From Amia ocellicauda (Eukaryota; Chordata; Actinopteri; Amiiformes; Amiidae): a DNA stretch of 64,000 nt. The DNA is taken from positions 3,993,001 through 4,057,000 of the forward strand of contig NC_089856.1 in assembly GCF_036373705.1 (NCBI RefSeq). The letters are read 5' to 3'. The first letter of the stretch is position 1. Each line of letters starts with the position of its first letter. This document shows positions 51,987 to 64,000 of this stretch, in pieces. The position numbers were made by a program, and so were the translations under genes. Below the pieces are notes generated by a model, which was not told the DNA's origin, did no database searches, and saw only the letters and a list, made by a program, of their open reading frames with translations.

Positions 51987-51995
51987 GGTGAAGCT
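50600..51995 (+). mobile_element. L2-type LINE copy (iii), reverse transcriptase to tail
   Basis: It encodes the end of the reverse transcriptase (GISQGSVLGPLLFSLYTRSL, then FYGDDAQIFLSF with the catalytic DD) and the ORF2 C-terminus (NLGVTLDPALSYTQHITTL, TLTYRCLDHTAPSYLQSL). The 3' UTR ends in GTCTGCCAAGAAATAAAAAA and an AAT run. Stops and frameshifts are present and it is 5' truncated. Confidence 0.88.
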
Positions 51996-52059
51996 GAATT
52001 GAAGATTGGTCAGTGACGATGGAGCCATCAAAAGATACAAAAAACAAACACACACTGAG

Positions 52060-53662
52060 CATGTACATAGAAAACTTTATTATTGAATATTTAAAACAAA
52101 TGAATGGTACAATATTATGGTTTCCCACATGCAAACTCACCACTCAAGGACCTGTGGAGCACAGGACTCAACTCCATGTGGCTACAATTCCAACAGCAGG
52201 CTGAGCCTAGAAACCATAGGTTTCCTAAGCTTTGGTAGAAGCAGGCATGTACATAAATATACAGCTCCCCCCCCCCTTCCCACACACATTAAAAAGAAAA
52301 AGAAAATATGTAACAGGCTGACATTTGCCAGGTAACCTCACACCCTGCTCCACATCGTTCTTCTACTTCCCACAATACGCAATCCCATTTCTGGAGCTGA
52401 ACAAAGCAAACTGGCTCCCTTCCTTGATCTAAACCCAGTAAATTTTCTGGGCACTTAGCCTATGTATATGTGAGCAATTAAAACTCTACCATCATGGAGT
52501 GTGTCGGCGATCCAGCGGAGGGAGAGGCTACCCAAAGACATGTGAGTAAGGCTGAACGACCCGAACGTCCTCAGAAGGCCTTTGCAAACTAGATACGCCC
52601 CACAAAAGGTCTCGACCATACGAATGTAGAGTAATGGAGACCCGAGCCGCACCAGTTACATGAATCTCTAGAAATAAAAGGGCATAATACCGGATAACCT
52701 GAACTGTGCTTTCTAGCAGGCAGGACTGTGTGATTAGCTGTACACCGGCTCTTGGATGGATACACGATTGCATGATTACATAAATGGAAATGGAAGAGGG
52801 GATCGGGGACAAATAGATTGAGGCTCTTAAATATTGAGACACCTGACGAATAGGAACATCTGAACCAATATTAAACGCACAGGTATATATAAAAAACCTA
52901 AAATCAAACCTCTGTGATTCAAACTGTAATTTCATGTTTTTTAAATGAGTAAATAAGAGTTAACCACTTAATTTAGGAGATCCTAAGAATACTGTCTTTC
53001 TCCACAAAAGTGATGCGTTTTAGACATTCCCGGTATGTCAGGCTCCCACAATACGCCAAATCACTTAATACCCAGGACATGAAAATGTGCTCCTGATCAT
53101 CTAGTCTGTGATTCTAAAACAAAACAACATAACCAAGCCCCCCCCCAAAAAAAGGCAGCTAAAATGAGTACGATGAAGGATTCAATTGAAGCAGCTGTGT
53201 AAATGTGCAGTAACGATTACTTATATTTCTTCAAAAGCCTCTGCACGGTTAATAGTACAGCAAAATTCTACAATAAGTGGTAATACCTGCTGTATAAAGC
53301 CTACAGACCCCATCTTACCACACGCAGGACTTTACTTCATTTGCCACACACACACACACGTGAGCTTTAACAGAAAAAGGCAAGCGATTGGGGGATAATA
53401 CCCCGGCAGGACTGGTTAAGAAACGGGGAGAGGTGGGGTAGCAAAATGTGGGCGCCAGTGGTTTTGGTTGTCACAGAACCTTACAAACCCGTGTTGGGAC
53501 AGAGTTAGACGTTAAACCTCCGAGGTGGTTTGGTTTCTGGATGTCACAGATTTAAAAAAAAAAAAAAAAAAAAAATTGGCAACCACTTCCAGACTCATAG
53601 GCCTTCACACCAGCTCCTCCACCAGTAATATGCAGACTGGAGCCCAGCCAAGGAGCAGGGGG
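52060..53662 (-). other. slc44a2: Probable slc44a2 3' UTR (distal terminal exon)
   Basis: Non-coding sequence follows the distal stop codon. A minus-strand AATAAA lies at 52081-52076, which would give a 3' UTR of about 1.6 kb. The transcript end is inferred. Confidence 0.5.
53553..53574. repeat. Poly-A tract
   Basis: A run of more than 20 A. On the slc44a2 coding strand this is poly-T, in the distal 3' UTR region. Confidence 0.9.
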
Positions 53663-53769
53663 CTATTTCGCAGCTTTCCCTTCATTCTTCTTCTGGAGGA
53701 TCTTGAGCAGCGCCTCGGGCATGAAGTAGGGCCGCTCCTGGGAGCCGTCGTTGCGCTCCAGGTCCTCCA
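53663..53769 (-). CDS. slc44a2: slc44a2 alternative terminal exon, distal (short basic tail)
   Basis: It begins after CTCGCAG and encodes the [16 protein letters not shown] block, then [15 protein letters not shown] and TAG. The shared EDLERNDGS core with the proximal exon suggests the two arose by exon duplication. Transcripts using it must skip the proximal exon about 2.1 kb upstream. Confidence 0.88.
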
Positions 53770-56700
53770 CTGCGAGAGACAGAGAGAAATTGCAATAGGG
53801 AGGAGAGCGAGAATGCAAGAGGGAGACCCAGATGCAGGAGGGGGCGAGAGGGAGAGAGCCAAGTAAAGAAATGGGGGAAAGAAGAAGAGACAGCAGGGAA
53901 CACATGAGGAGAGAAATCAGTTCAATCTAGTACAACCAAGGTTTTTAAAATGGTACTTCACTGTGAGAAAGGACTGTCTGGCCCTCCTTCGTCACAATTG
54001 CAGAAGGCCTAGAGTCTTGTTTTCTTCCGACACAATAAACGCCATTGGAGTGTGATTACCAACAGACCTGCTCTCGGGCATCATGGGAAACCATTTCTTA
54101 CCAGTAGACACTTCCATATAACAACAAAAAGTACACAACAACATTTCACGGTCTGTACAGAGAGAATCCATTTCTAGTCCCGACTTCTGAAATAAATACA
54201 AGAAACCACCTCACTTCCCCCGAGTTGAGAAAGACCAGCAAAGTCGAGAGACAGAGTAGAAAGACCGTTGGCTTTAATAAAGAGCGCACTGGTAGGTCAG
54301 TACAGTACAGCATGCAGTCAGAGGAGACAGACAAGGAGCACCGAGGGCACAGTGAAGAGGCTGCAAAATTTAAACGGCTGCAGGACTGCGGCACACACAC
54401 CAGGTGGCAGTCTGGCACATTCCAAGGCAGAAAAGGTGCTTTAAAAAAAGTATTTAAAAAGTTTTGGCTTTAGTTCCCACCCAACTCCAGTAACGCAATT
54501 GGTCCGATTAACTGAATAATTTTCTAAAGCCTTCAAAAGTGTATATTGCATGAAAGATATGAACCAAGAAAAAAAAAAAATATATATATATATATATTAT
54601 ATAAACAAATTAATAAGGTAAAAGACAAAACCAAGGAGTTACTGCAGCACTTCTTTATGACTGGGATTGAGATTGGAGTTGTAGGGAACAGCGCAAAAGG
54701 CGCAGTTTGTGTATACGAGGCAAACTTTTAAAACGACAAAGAGATCCATACCTTTCCAATAAATACAATATTATACATATTAACAAAATGGTTGTTCTTT
54801 TACATTGGCTGTAAACATCCAGGCGTTGGGGAGGAAAAAAGTATTCCATTCACTCCCAGACTACTATCTAAGAATTTGCTATGCTACTTGGGCAAAAACA
54901 CCGAATCCCTTTTGTAGTTTTTGAGGAAAACTATTGACAACCAAAACATAAATTCAAGGCATCAGTAGGCATCTTATATTTACAAAAGTACTGTTAAAAG
55001 ATAAAATCACGACTGGCACTGTGTCAAGAACAAATCTGCAGCTAGTCAGCAACTGCATCCACTCACTGAAAACATTATAGCTGTAATTAAAGGGATTATA
55101 ATGATGTTACAAACTGATAACAAAGGGCTTTGAAATGGAAGCACTGTCATTTTGAAAAAGATTCCATCTGGTGTCTACAACAACGTAATATGATGAGAAA
55201 ACGACCATAAAGTACAGAGATTGCTGCTGACTAACTGAGACATGGATGGTGTAGATTTTAAACGTCAATCCTTGTAAAATGCATACAAGTGACATGTGGG
55301 AATCTGAATTTGAAACCCAGAGAAAATTAAACAGCATTGTCCCACAATCCTTCTGGGTTTTAGTAACAATGGCATTAGTCATAGGAGTAGCGGTTGTAGC
55401 TTTTACATATATCGATACACAGAGATTACACAATTTTGACACTAAAAGACGAGGCACGTGGTCAGTCCTGGGTTGTATGTACACAAGACTCCTCTGTACA
55501 TCCCTAGAGAGAATAAAATCAACAGTCTTTGAGCACGTAGTGGAAGAGTTTTTAGTGTTGGGCTAGGACAACTTTGCTTCTGCTTTCCATTTAAACATAT
55601 GGTAGGATGGCGGGGGGATTTCAGTATGTGGTAACAATTCCAACAATATTTGAGTAGTGAGTGCAGAACAGGCGGATTAAACCGATCTATTATACAATCC
55701 TTAAGGCAAATGGGGTTACTCCTTCCAGCTTCCCCATACAAACTCTATTAAAACTTTCAATTTATCGCCGGACCCTTCCATGCGAGCTTTGGTAACGATC
55801 TTAGAGAATTTCCATCAAGAAAAAAAAAAAAATCTTATCTGCCGTCCTTTTCTTAAGAATACCATGTCCGGGCCACTAGGGGAGCTGTTCCACCACCCCA
55901 CCCCACCCCAGTCTACTCCTGGATCTCCTCTGGTTTCTCCTCTTGCGTTTCTTCCTTCTCCTCGGGCTCCTCCTGGAACAGGATGTGGTGGAGCTCCGGT
56001 GACATGTAGTACGGCCTCTCTGGGGACCCATCGTTGCGTTCCAAGTCTTCACCTTGTGTCGACGCAAAAAAGATGCGAGTGTGTGCGCCCGTGTGTGTGT
56101 GCGTTAATACAATGCAGGGAGGGAGGAACCAAGGAGGTGAGAGGGAAAGGATGAATGAAAACAAAACGAGAGAGAGAGAAACAGAAAGACAAGTCAGAAA
56201 TCAAGAGAGCAAAGATCCCATTAGTTGTTTTATTGCAATTGCTGGCTTTCCCATGCACAAGGCCGACCACTGTTACTGCACTCATAACAGAACCAGACTG
56301 TTGAAATGTGAGAGGAAAGGAGAGCTTGCTTCCCCATGTTAGACAAACCCAAGAGTAGATCTCTTTAACGCCAGCAAGGTACAGAAGCAACACAGTGCAG
56401 AGCTGAATTCATGCAAGAGTCATATTTCAGATCACCCCCTTCTTGCTTCCTCAGACACTTGGGGATAAAATCACTCAACTCCACTGAGCAGGTGCTGTGG
56501 TTTCTTTATAGTAGTGGTTCCAGACCAAAGTCCTAGGACGCGGGTTTGTGTTCTGACCGAGATCTCAGTGACTCAACTGAAGTAATAAGTTGCCTAATCA
56601 GAGCTTATCAATCGTTTTAGACAGGTGGAGATTTCTAGTTCAATATAGATCGATATCTGGCACCTGAATCATCTGAGGTTCTATAAGTTGAAGTCAGTTT

Positions 56701-59700
56701 AAGGCAGTAATTAGTTCACTTAATTGAAACCTTCACTGATTGAGAGCTCAGCTGGAAGAAGAAGCGACAGGACAGTGGGGCCCCTGGGAACAAAGCCGGG
56801 AACCACTGCTTCAGAGGTTAATTCATACCAGCCGGATGGTTCAAGAGCGTGAACTTACCGATTGATTCGGTAGGTTTATAAGTAAAAGGGCCCAAGATGC
56901 TGGACTGTTCAATATCATCTTGGGTCCAGCGCCCCTCTCTTGAAGATTGTCAGGACTATAAAACACTCAACCTGAATCACTCAATTCCAGATGATCTCAG
57001 ATGATACAATCTCTGAATGCATTTTAAACTTATTTGAATCAGGTCAGCTTATTGTAGACCCTTGAAAACACATGAATGGATCTGAACGTGGTGCGTTTGA
57101 CAAAGCAGAGATGCCAATCCTGAACCAGGATTTTCACAGGGTTTTGGAAATCGATCCCAACTAGAGCTTAAGGCCCAGAAGGGAAAGGAGAAACTGGAAA
57201 GACACCAAAAGCTTTCAGAACTGCATACGAGCGACAACCTGCTTTCCTTGGACCTTCCTGGAAGTATACTGTGATAATGGAAGCAAAAGTGGACAGTCAG
57301 GGGTAGTGTTTCCAGTCCGGGGACTCAGGGCCCCGAAAACCCAGGCAACCCATACGATCTCTCAACCCCGCAAGCCAGGGTTTGGCATGGGTATAAAACC
57401 GGGGTTGACAAAAAAAAAAAAATCATTCTTGTGTGCACAGTGCAACAGCAAACTCTTGTATACTTTCGTGTATGTTTCATTCAGTGAGAAGATTGAAGCG
57501 GGAATGTTCATTCAGTAACCTGTTGGCAAAACCTACAATATAATTGAGCACTATTGCAAAATACGAGGAGTTCACGAAAAATGTTCCAATCCAAGCTCGG
57601 TTTGATCATACTTCCTATAAGAAGTAAATGGCCAATCAGCCAAATGCAAAAAGTATAGAAACAAGGTATTGCATACAGCTGGGGTCTCTATAAGGTCGCT
57701 TCAGTTTATACAAATGATCAATATATAATAACTGTGAATTAATAAATAATAATGCAGTATAACCAAGTTTGTGTTTAATTTCAGCTCCACATAAAATAGA
57801 CACAAAAAAGCATGTATTATTTTACTTCTTTAGTATTACCTTGTTGATATGGCCAGGTGTTCTAGTTTAATTAATAAAATAAGGGGAAGAAACTAAGATT
57901 TCAGGAGTTCAGTCAACTAATACGTTTGATGTGTCCAACAGTGTGTGACAGGGTGAGGCTGCGCCTGCAAGGTGCCGTGGCGCTGTATAGCATCGCATTT
58001 GAGAGAGAGAGTAGCGCCATCGGAAAGTTTAGAATGAGCTGTGTTTCTTATTTACTTATTTTGGTTTCCATATTGCTTATTTTTCCTGTTATATGCCAAT
58101 GAAATAATTTGTCATCCGGGGACACCAGGTTTATACATTTTAAACTCCAAAAACCCGGGCCTGGAATTTTCTCCTGGTTTTAGAAACGCTAGTCAGGGGT
58201 ACTCACAGAAGCAGAGGAATAGCGTGTCCACACACATGGCGTAGACGCTGAAGAAGCCATGGGCGATCAGGTAGGAGCCCACAATCACCGTCTGTACATA
58301 CAAGTGGAAAGGAAACACTCATTGCTTTGGAGAACCGATTCCTCTGTTTAATCAAGAACAAGATGCCTTTTCTGTGCCAAACTTCCAAATCCAGACAGTT
58401 GCCCCGGAGCACATCTCCAAATTGGACTTCCAGAAGGCACCATATCAGCCACATTAACGATTCTTAAGTGATGCCACCCCTCCCACTGTCCACTCACCAG
58501 GATGGGAACCCAGTAGTAGTTGAGGTTCGGTGACGTGCCCTCGATTCCTTTAATTCTGCCGGAGAAGAAGAAGAAGGACAAGACTCCTGTTTGGGGAGAA
58601 AACGAACATCATAGGGTGTTGATTTTCCACTTCCTGTCCTTCACGGTTGTGAAAGTAGTGATAAAACGCTCAACTCACCCACGGCGCCGACGATCAGAAG
58701 CTTGCCCAAGAACAACAGGAAGTCTGTGACCTTATCCAACACAGCCACCCTGAAACCAGCGAGAACACAGATGAGATTACAGTCAGGTTTACATCCAGGT
58801 TTAATAAGTACTTCTCAAATCAGCAAGTGATTAAGACCAGAATTAACAGGAGTTCTGACAACTTATACTAATAAAATATAAAAAGAGGAGGAGGAATGAA
58901 AACCAGAAACCCCCTTCAGACCTCAAGGACTGGAATTTGTCCTCCGGTTCGAACTATCCAAATATCTAATGTAAATATCTGGTCACAAATAAAGTCAGAC
59001 TTGACCTTTCATGCCGAGGATGTTGATAGCTTGTCGTTCCTTCCTTCCTTGTACATCCTACTTCCTGTTCCTTTGATGCTTTCATTGCCCGCATCACTCA
59101 ACTACTGTGCAGGACCACTGCGAGGTACAGTGGAGAAGAATGGGCGATTTGGGCCACCCATCGCGTCATTGTTTCTCCACTGTACACCCCCACCCCAACC
59201 ATCACTCACCTCACGATGTTTCTCATGAGAAGGAAGAACGCGTTTCGGGCTGAGGCACAGAAGTTTTTACCATAAATTGCAACCTATACAAAAAAAATAT
59301 AGGGATGTGAATTCCAGCCTGCACAATGCAATGTTGATTAGGAAGGCAGCAATTAATCTCTTGTTAATCATTTGTAGCGATTTCTCATATTTACAGGTGG
59401 GGAAATCAATAAAAATCCCGTCAAGGCATGCTGGTTAATTAAATAAACTCACTCAGAAGAGGGAGGGGGGAATTAAGACTGCAGATTGCATCACAGATCA
59501 TACATCTATCACTACCCTCCTTTCTCAAACAGGATAAACTTCACTTCCAGGTTCCCAACTTCTCCTGGTGAAAGCCACCCACCGCCCATTTTATCCATCA
59601 TCCCTTCCCTCACCATGATGTAGGCATTCCGGTTCAGGAACTTGATGAATTTCTCCAGGCACCAGAAACAGCACTTCAAGCAGCACAGCAGGAATTTGGC

Positions 59701-62700
59701 AAACTTGTTGTTGGCGCCTATAGGCCGAGAGAAACGCACAACAAATCAAACTGGGGAAAAAAAAAAAAAAAACATCCTTCACTGTTGCAGTATTGGCCCT
59801 GCAGTTCGAGAGCGAGTCGACCTGTGTGAACCGAAACTGGAAAGATGTGTGTACAATACCGAGACAGAGACATTACTAATGGTCCTCCAGCGTCTCTCCC
59901 ACAAAGGCTTGAACTAAAGGGCTGGATGAAGATACTTTTCAACCATTCCTGGGGAGAAGACATCCTACATATTGCTTGGGAAGCTCTTACCTTGGAGTTT
60001 GTGGTCCAGGTATTCCAGCAGGACACGGATAACCTGGATGATGGACAGAATGAGAGACCCAAAGGCCAGGGAGCCGGTGTGGTACCTGTACAGACACGGA
60101 GAGACATTCACAACCCGGTCAGAGAGCAGCACTGTTCGAGAGTACCAGGTCAGACAGAATGTCGTTATATTTTCTGACTGGTCAAGTATGTCTCCACCAC
60201 ACTGGATGACAAGACCCAACACTTTTCAACATGCCACACAATAAACACAGTGCCCAGACTCAAACTGGAGCTGCCGTGGTACCTGAGAGCACGGCCCAGA
60301 GAGGAGAAGACTGGGAAAGCTGGCATGTCGTCAGGCTTCTTGAAGGCCCAGTAGTAGGAAGCGAAGGCCCCCGCCAAGGTCATCTGGCCCAAGGCGGTGA
60401 CGAAGTTTGCGCACCAGAAGAACAGGAAGACGTTGTAGAACTGCAGGGCGATGAGGTACTTGTGGTAGTAGGTCTCCCCGCCGTAGAAGGCAAACAGGCA
60501 CTGCGCGTCGGGACAATGGGCCCGGATGTTGGTCGTGTTAAACGTCTGGGAAAAGAGACGGGCCCAGAGTTAATGCTAATCTCGGGATTACCCAAGAGGC
60601 TGTGGGGGAGAAATCTCTTGCAGTTGCTTTACTCCCCCGTCGCACAGTTCAGAAGTTAAGATAACATTGTGATACCCAGAAAAAAAAACTATTTGGTCTA
60701 TTTGAGGACAGCAGATATTTGTTTTGGCGAGCGTCAAACATGTTAGGTGGAAAACTTTGCTAACATGATAGAAATGGAAATTAACAGCAAAAAAAAAAAC
60801 TTTACTGAACAAACAAACACACACACTATATAAACCCAAACTAGAAAGAATGATGGTGGTCTGCATTTCTCCGATAAAGGTTTCCCTCAAGCAATTGCAA
60901 CTACTCACCGCAGGGTCACAGGTAGTCCTGGTGTAGTTGCACTCTGTCTCGTTAAACACTTTATAAACGGCCACGTTAGAAGTAGACAGGAAGCTGGCAA
61001 ATTATTATTAAGGATTCTGGGAATTGCAGAAAAAAGCCTGGGCTGGATCCCGAGCATATCTGACACGAACCAAATCAATTGGGGCTGCTGGAAAAATCTA
61101 TTTCAAATGTGGGAAGAAATACCTGCAGAATCTACTTAAACTCTGGCATTCCTTCCGCCTTATTTATGCTTCGTCTTCTGTTTCGTGTATGAGATCACGG
61201 CCTCATTATACCGCCTAAGACTGAGGCTGCGAATGATCAATACCAATAGCTATAAATATTCGTACATTCCCTCAGCTATCAACTTGTTAAATTGACAACA
61301 TTAAAGATAGCATCAGAACTTTTTGTTATTATGCATTTTATACAACTCTGTCTGCTTTGTTTGCTTTGTGTAGTTAATGTGTTTCCTGTCGAAGTTGTAT
61401 TGCATGTGGTATGTTTTTGATTTTTCTTATCATGTTTTTTGATATCATGCTGCAAATCACTCAACTTTTGGGATTGAATAAATAAATACGGAATACTGAA
61501 CTGTGAACGTGTCCAACCATTCATGTTTGTGGTCTTTTCCATTGAAAGTGCTGAATGGGACTGATTAGCTACTAGCACACAGGCCAGGAAAATGCACGCT
61601 ACACATCCTGTAAAGCAGCCAGGTGCTTTCTTTTGCATAAGTTAGAAAACGTAAGTGGAGCAACACTGCCGTGGAGAAAGTATTTCAGTGGCTAAAGATC
61701 AAAATGCTGTTCAAATGGCTCTTTAGATTAATTGGACTACATCTCTCCCTTTCACCCATACGGGGGGGACACAGATGTCCACAGAAAACACAATTTCAAG
61801 GATACACTGCAGTGATGGCCCAATACGCGATCACCAGGGACAGGAGGGCAAAGGTCAACAGCGGGTAAAACAGAGACGACATCACGTGTCCAATCGCCCT
61901 GCAGAAATGGAGGAAGAAGACGTCATTTGAGCAGGTTTGGAAGCAGAAGTGCCAGCCAACAGGAGTGTCTCTGTCTGCTGCCAGCCCACCCTGCTGTTGC
62001 AAGAGTCCCCCAGTCTTACTTGCTGGCCTCCTTGATCAGTGCAATGGCGATGCAGATCCGCTTCCTCAGGAAGATGAGCAGCAAGATAATCACCACCTCC
62101 AAGATGCACAAGATGATCACTGCAATGCAAAGACAGGGGAGCGGTGTCAGGCCACAGGAGATCTGTACAACCCATTCAATCCATTCGCCAAGCAGCATCA
62201 AGCTTTCAGAGTCAGCCTGAAACAGATCTGACAGCAGGAGCTTGAGGGCAAGACTCACTGAAGGCCAGCCAGGTCTGTCTGAGCTCCAGGTACACGGAGA
62301 AATCAGTCTGGAAGCCCAGGTCTTTGATGCTGACGTCGGATCCGGGGTTGTTTTTCAAGGCCGCGTACTCCATGTAGCAGTGGAAGATGCCTGGGAGAAG
62401 AAAATGGGACCCGTTAGGGCCAAGGGTTGGGGCTACACAAACACAAGCAGAGTGACGGGTAGGGAAACTGAAATCCGTGCTCGCTTCTATAGGTCAGGAA
62501 CAGTGCGTCCCAAGTCTGGTCCTCGCAGGTCTGTTGGTATTCACTCCAGCGGATCTCAGGCGACCCTTTAACTAACCAGGGAGGGTGCGTACCGTATCCG
62601 ATGATCGCGATGACCAGGACAATCATGATCCAGACCATGATGCCGGCCAGGAAGCGCAGCAGTATGATGAAGATCAGACTGACTACCATGGCGATGACCA

Positions 62701-63690
62701 GTCCACTGCGCACAAACAGACAAAGAGACGCACAGAGACAGACAGACAGGCGGGGAGAAAGGGGCCATTACTCCACACATCGCATACATATACATGAAGA
62801 CTCTCTCTTCACCTTAATTGCCAACACCACAGACATTAAACACTGTCTGCACAATTAACGGACCAGCCTTCGTGTTATAGCAAACCAAAAGCATTCTTAT
62901 CAGAGTAAGAATAACGGGGGCGGATACTCACATGATGATCCAGTACCAGGATTGCGTGTAGTCCTCAAAGATCTTCATAGCCACCTGGCGGGCCTGAAGG
63001 ACCACATTGGCGTTCCTGCAAAAACAGCCACAGTTCAGATCTCAGGGACACACAGAGGCACAGGTGCCCACAGCCAACTGCCACCTCAAATCGGCACAAA
63101 ACAGACACCGTGTACCCTGGCCCAGATCTTAGAGCACCTCGTGTCCAGCGGGCTGGTTTTCAGTACAGGCCCTGCACCAGTTTAAGAGCCAACTTAACTA
63201 TTTTTGCAATTATGTTGTAAGTCGCCCTGGATAAGGGCGTCTGCCAAGAAATACAAATAATAATAACAGACAAGCTTGAGTCAGGATTGGGAACCCAGCG
63301 ACAATCTGGCCCAGTTGAGCCAGAACAATGAGGAGTCGAGATTGTTTCTCCCCCAGCAATTAGATAGCTTAAAATACAGACTTAAAATAGTTTAGTTTAA
63401 TGGGGTTAATTAAAGCTGCAAACTGACAGCGAGAGCACTGGCTTTGGACACCAAGAGGGACCAGTAATCAGTTTTTTTCCTCCCTCAAATAAAAAACAAA
63501 TTACTTTACACCAACGAATGCAGGGGTTTGCTGCACCTGGGCCTACATAGAAGACCATGTGAATGTCACACTGTTTGGCTGGCGAGGAATTATAGGTTAG
63601 CCATTTCACACGAGGGCAGTAAGGTTTAAGGCCAAGTGACATCATGTGTCTGCAGCAGGGTCACAGAGAGACAGCCACACACACACACAG

Positions 63691-63728
<38 letters not shown>

Positions 63729-64000
63729 TTGGCACCATCCAATAGGTCAGTGACGTTGCGGATTTTGCCTCGGCCGTCATCAAAGACTGTGTCATTGCCC
63801 ACGGACACAGTCCCCTTCTTTGTCTGGAGGGCAGGGAAGCACCGGCGGGTGACTTATGTACACACGCAGAGAGAGAGAGAAAATAACCGATTCCCATGTG
63901 CTGTTAGGAGCCATACAAAGACACATACCACAGGAAGAAAATGCAAACTATCAGCTGTGGCTCACCCAAAAATGACTTTGGTGTCAGATATGGTTTCTTT
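53663..64000 (-). CDS. slc44a2: Choline transporter-like protein 2 (5' end outside window)
   Basis: A multi-pass CTL-family membrane protein implicated in choline and ethanolamine transport. Coding exons in gene order are 64000-63966 (tentative, partial), 63852-63729, 63015-62932, 62705-62593, 62390-62259, 62119-62020, 61898-61806, 60993-60909, 60545-60283, 60085-59991, 59717-59614, 59283-59210, 58749-58679, 58586-58498 and 58291-58207. One of two terminal exons then follows: 56052-55913 or 53769-53663. All join in phase. Landmarks are [135 protein letters not shown] and [23 protein letters not shown] and NYT sequons lie in an extracellular loop. The N-terminal part, by family comparison about 175 residues, is off the right edge. 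Confidence 0.94.
55913..56052 (-). CDS. slc44a2: slc44a2 alternative terminal exon, proximal (acidic tail)
   Basis: Joined to the exon at 58291-58207 it completes a TGT codon and reads [20 protein letters not shown], then a Glu-rich tail ending EEIQE and TAG. It is spliced in place of the distal exon at 53769-53663, which reads [20 protein letters not shown] and ends EGKAAK. Both accept the same phase. Human SLC44A2, as I recall, also has two C-termini of this kind, so the arrangement looks ancient. Confidence 0.85.
56053..58206. other. slc44a2 intron before the proximal terminal exon
   Basis: No additional exon, RNA gene or clear repeat is seen. Confidence 0.5.
63190..63268 (+). repeat. SINE/L2 tail in an slc44a2 intron
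   Basis: GTCGCCCTGGATAAGGGCGT followed by CTGCCAAGAAATA and AATAATAATAA, the common tail seen elsewhere in the window. Confidence 0.7.
63676..63724. repeat. (CA)n microsatellite abutting an slc44a2 splice donor
   Basis: A CA run (GT on the gene strand) starts within the donor GTGAGTGTGTG of the exon at 63852-63729. Confidence 0.93.

Overview
The window is vertebrate nuclear DNA, almost certainly from a ray-finned fish. The evidence is GT-AG split genes for three recognisable vertebrate proteins (a tetraspanin, ODAD3/CCDC151 and SLC44A2), a fish-type GIMAP gene, and a dense load of Tc1/mariner, hAT, L2, CR1, Ty3/gypsy and Polinton-type repeats of the kind seen in fish genomes. I cannot name the species.

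Layout. 1-787: tail of a Tc1-like element. 921-4770: a tetraspanin-1-like gene (+), missing its first coding exon. 4.8-18.6 kb: a repeat-rich intergenic region with two tail-to-tail Tc1/mariner copies, a B30.2/SPRY remnant, L2 and gypsy fragments, a complete gag-only LTR retrotransposon (13283-15493) and a MITE split by a CR1 LINE. 18767-32217 (-): the complete 13-exon odad3 gene, whose introns carry a Tc1 element, two hAT-like elements and an L2 5' fragment. A consensus RFX X-box lies just upstream of its start codon. 32.5-38.1 kb: an L2 LINE opened by nested insertions (Tc1 inside L2, and mariner inside hAT inside a second hAT-like element inside L2). 40752-44875 (+): a two-exon GIMAP-family GTPase whose large intron holds a perfect 109-bp-arm palindrome, an hAT transposase fossil and a Tc1 fossil. 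45.7-51.9 kb: a graveyard of a TRIM RING remnant, CR1, a Polinton-type integrase remnant, gypsy gag-pol and an L2 reverse transcriptase. 52.1-64.0 kb (-): slc44a2, running off the right edge, with two alternative terminal coding exons.

The host genes do not form one pathway. odad3 is a motile-cilium gene with a fitting RFX site. slc44a2 and the tetraspanin encode multi-pass membrane proteins. The GIMAP gene belongs to an immune-type GTPase family, and TRIM-type RING and SPRY fossils also occur in the window. I did not find an undescribed multi-gene system. The strongest unusual signals are the long perfect palindrome, the nested insertion stack, the GIMAP protein lacking its switch I region, and the gag-only LTR element.

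All exon boundaries were placed by eye from splice signals, reading phase and remembered family similarity. No alignment or database search was run.
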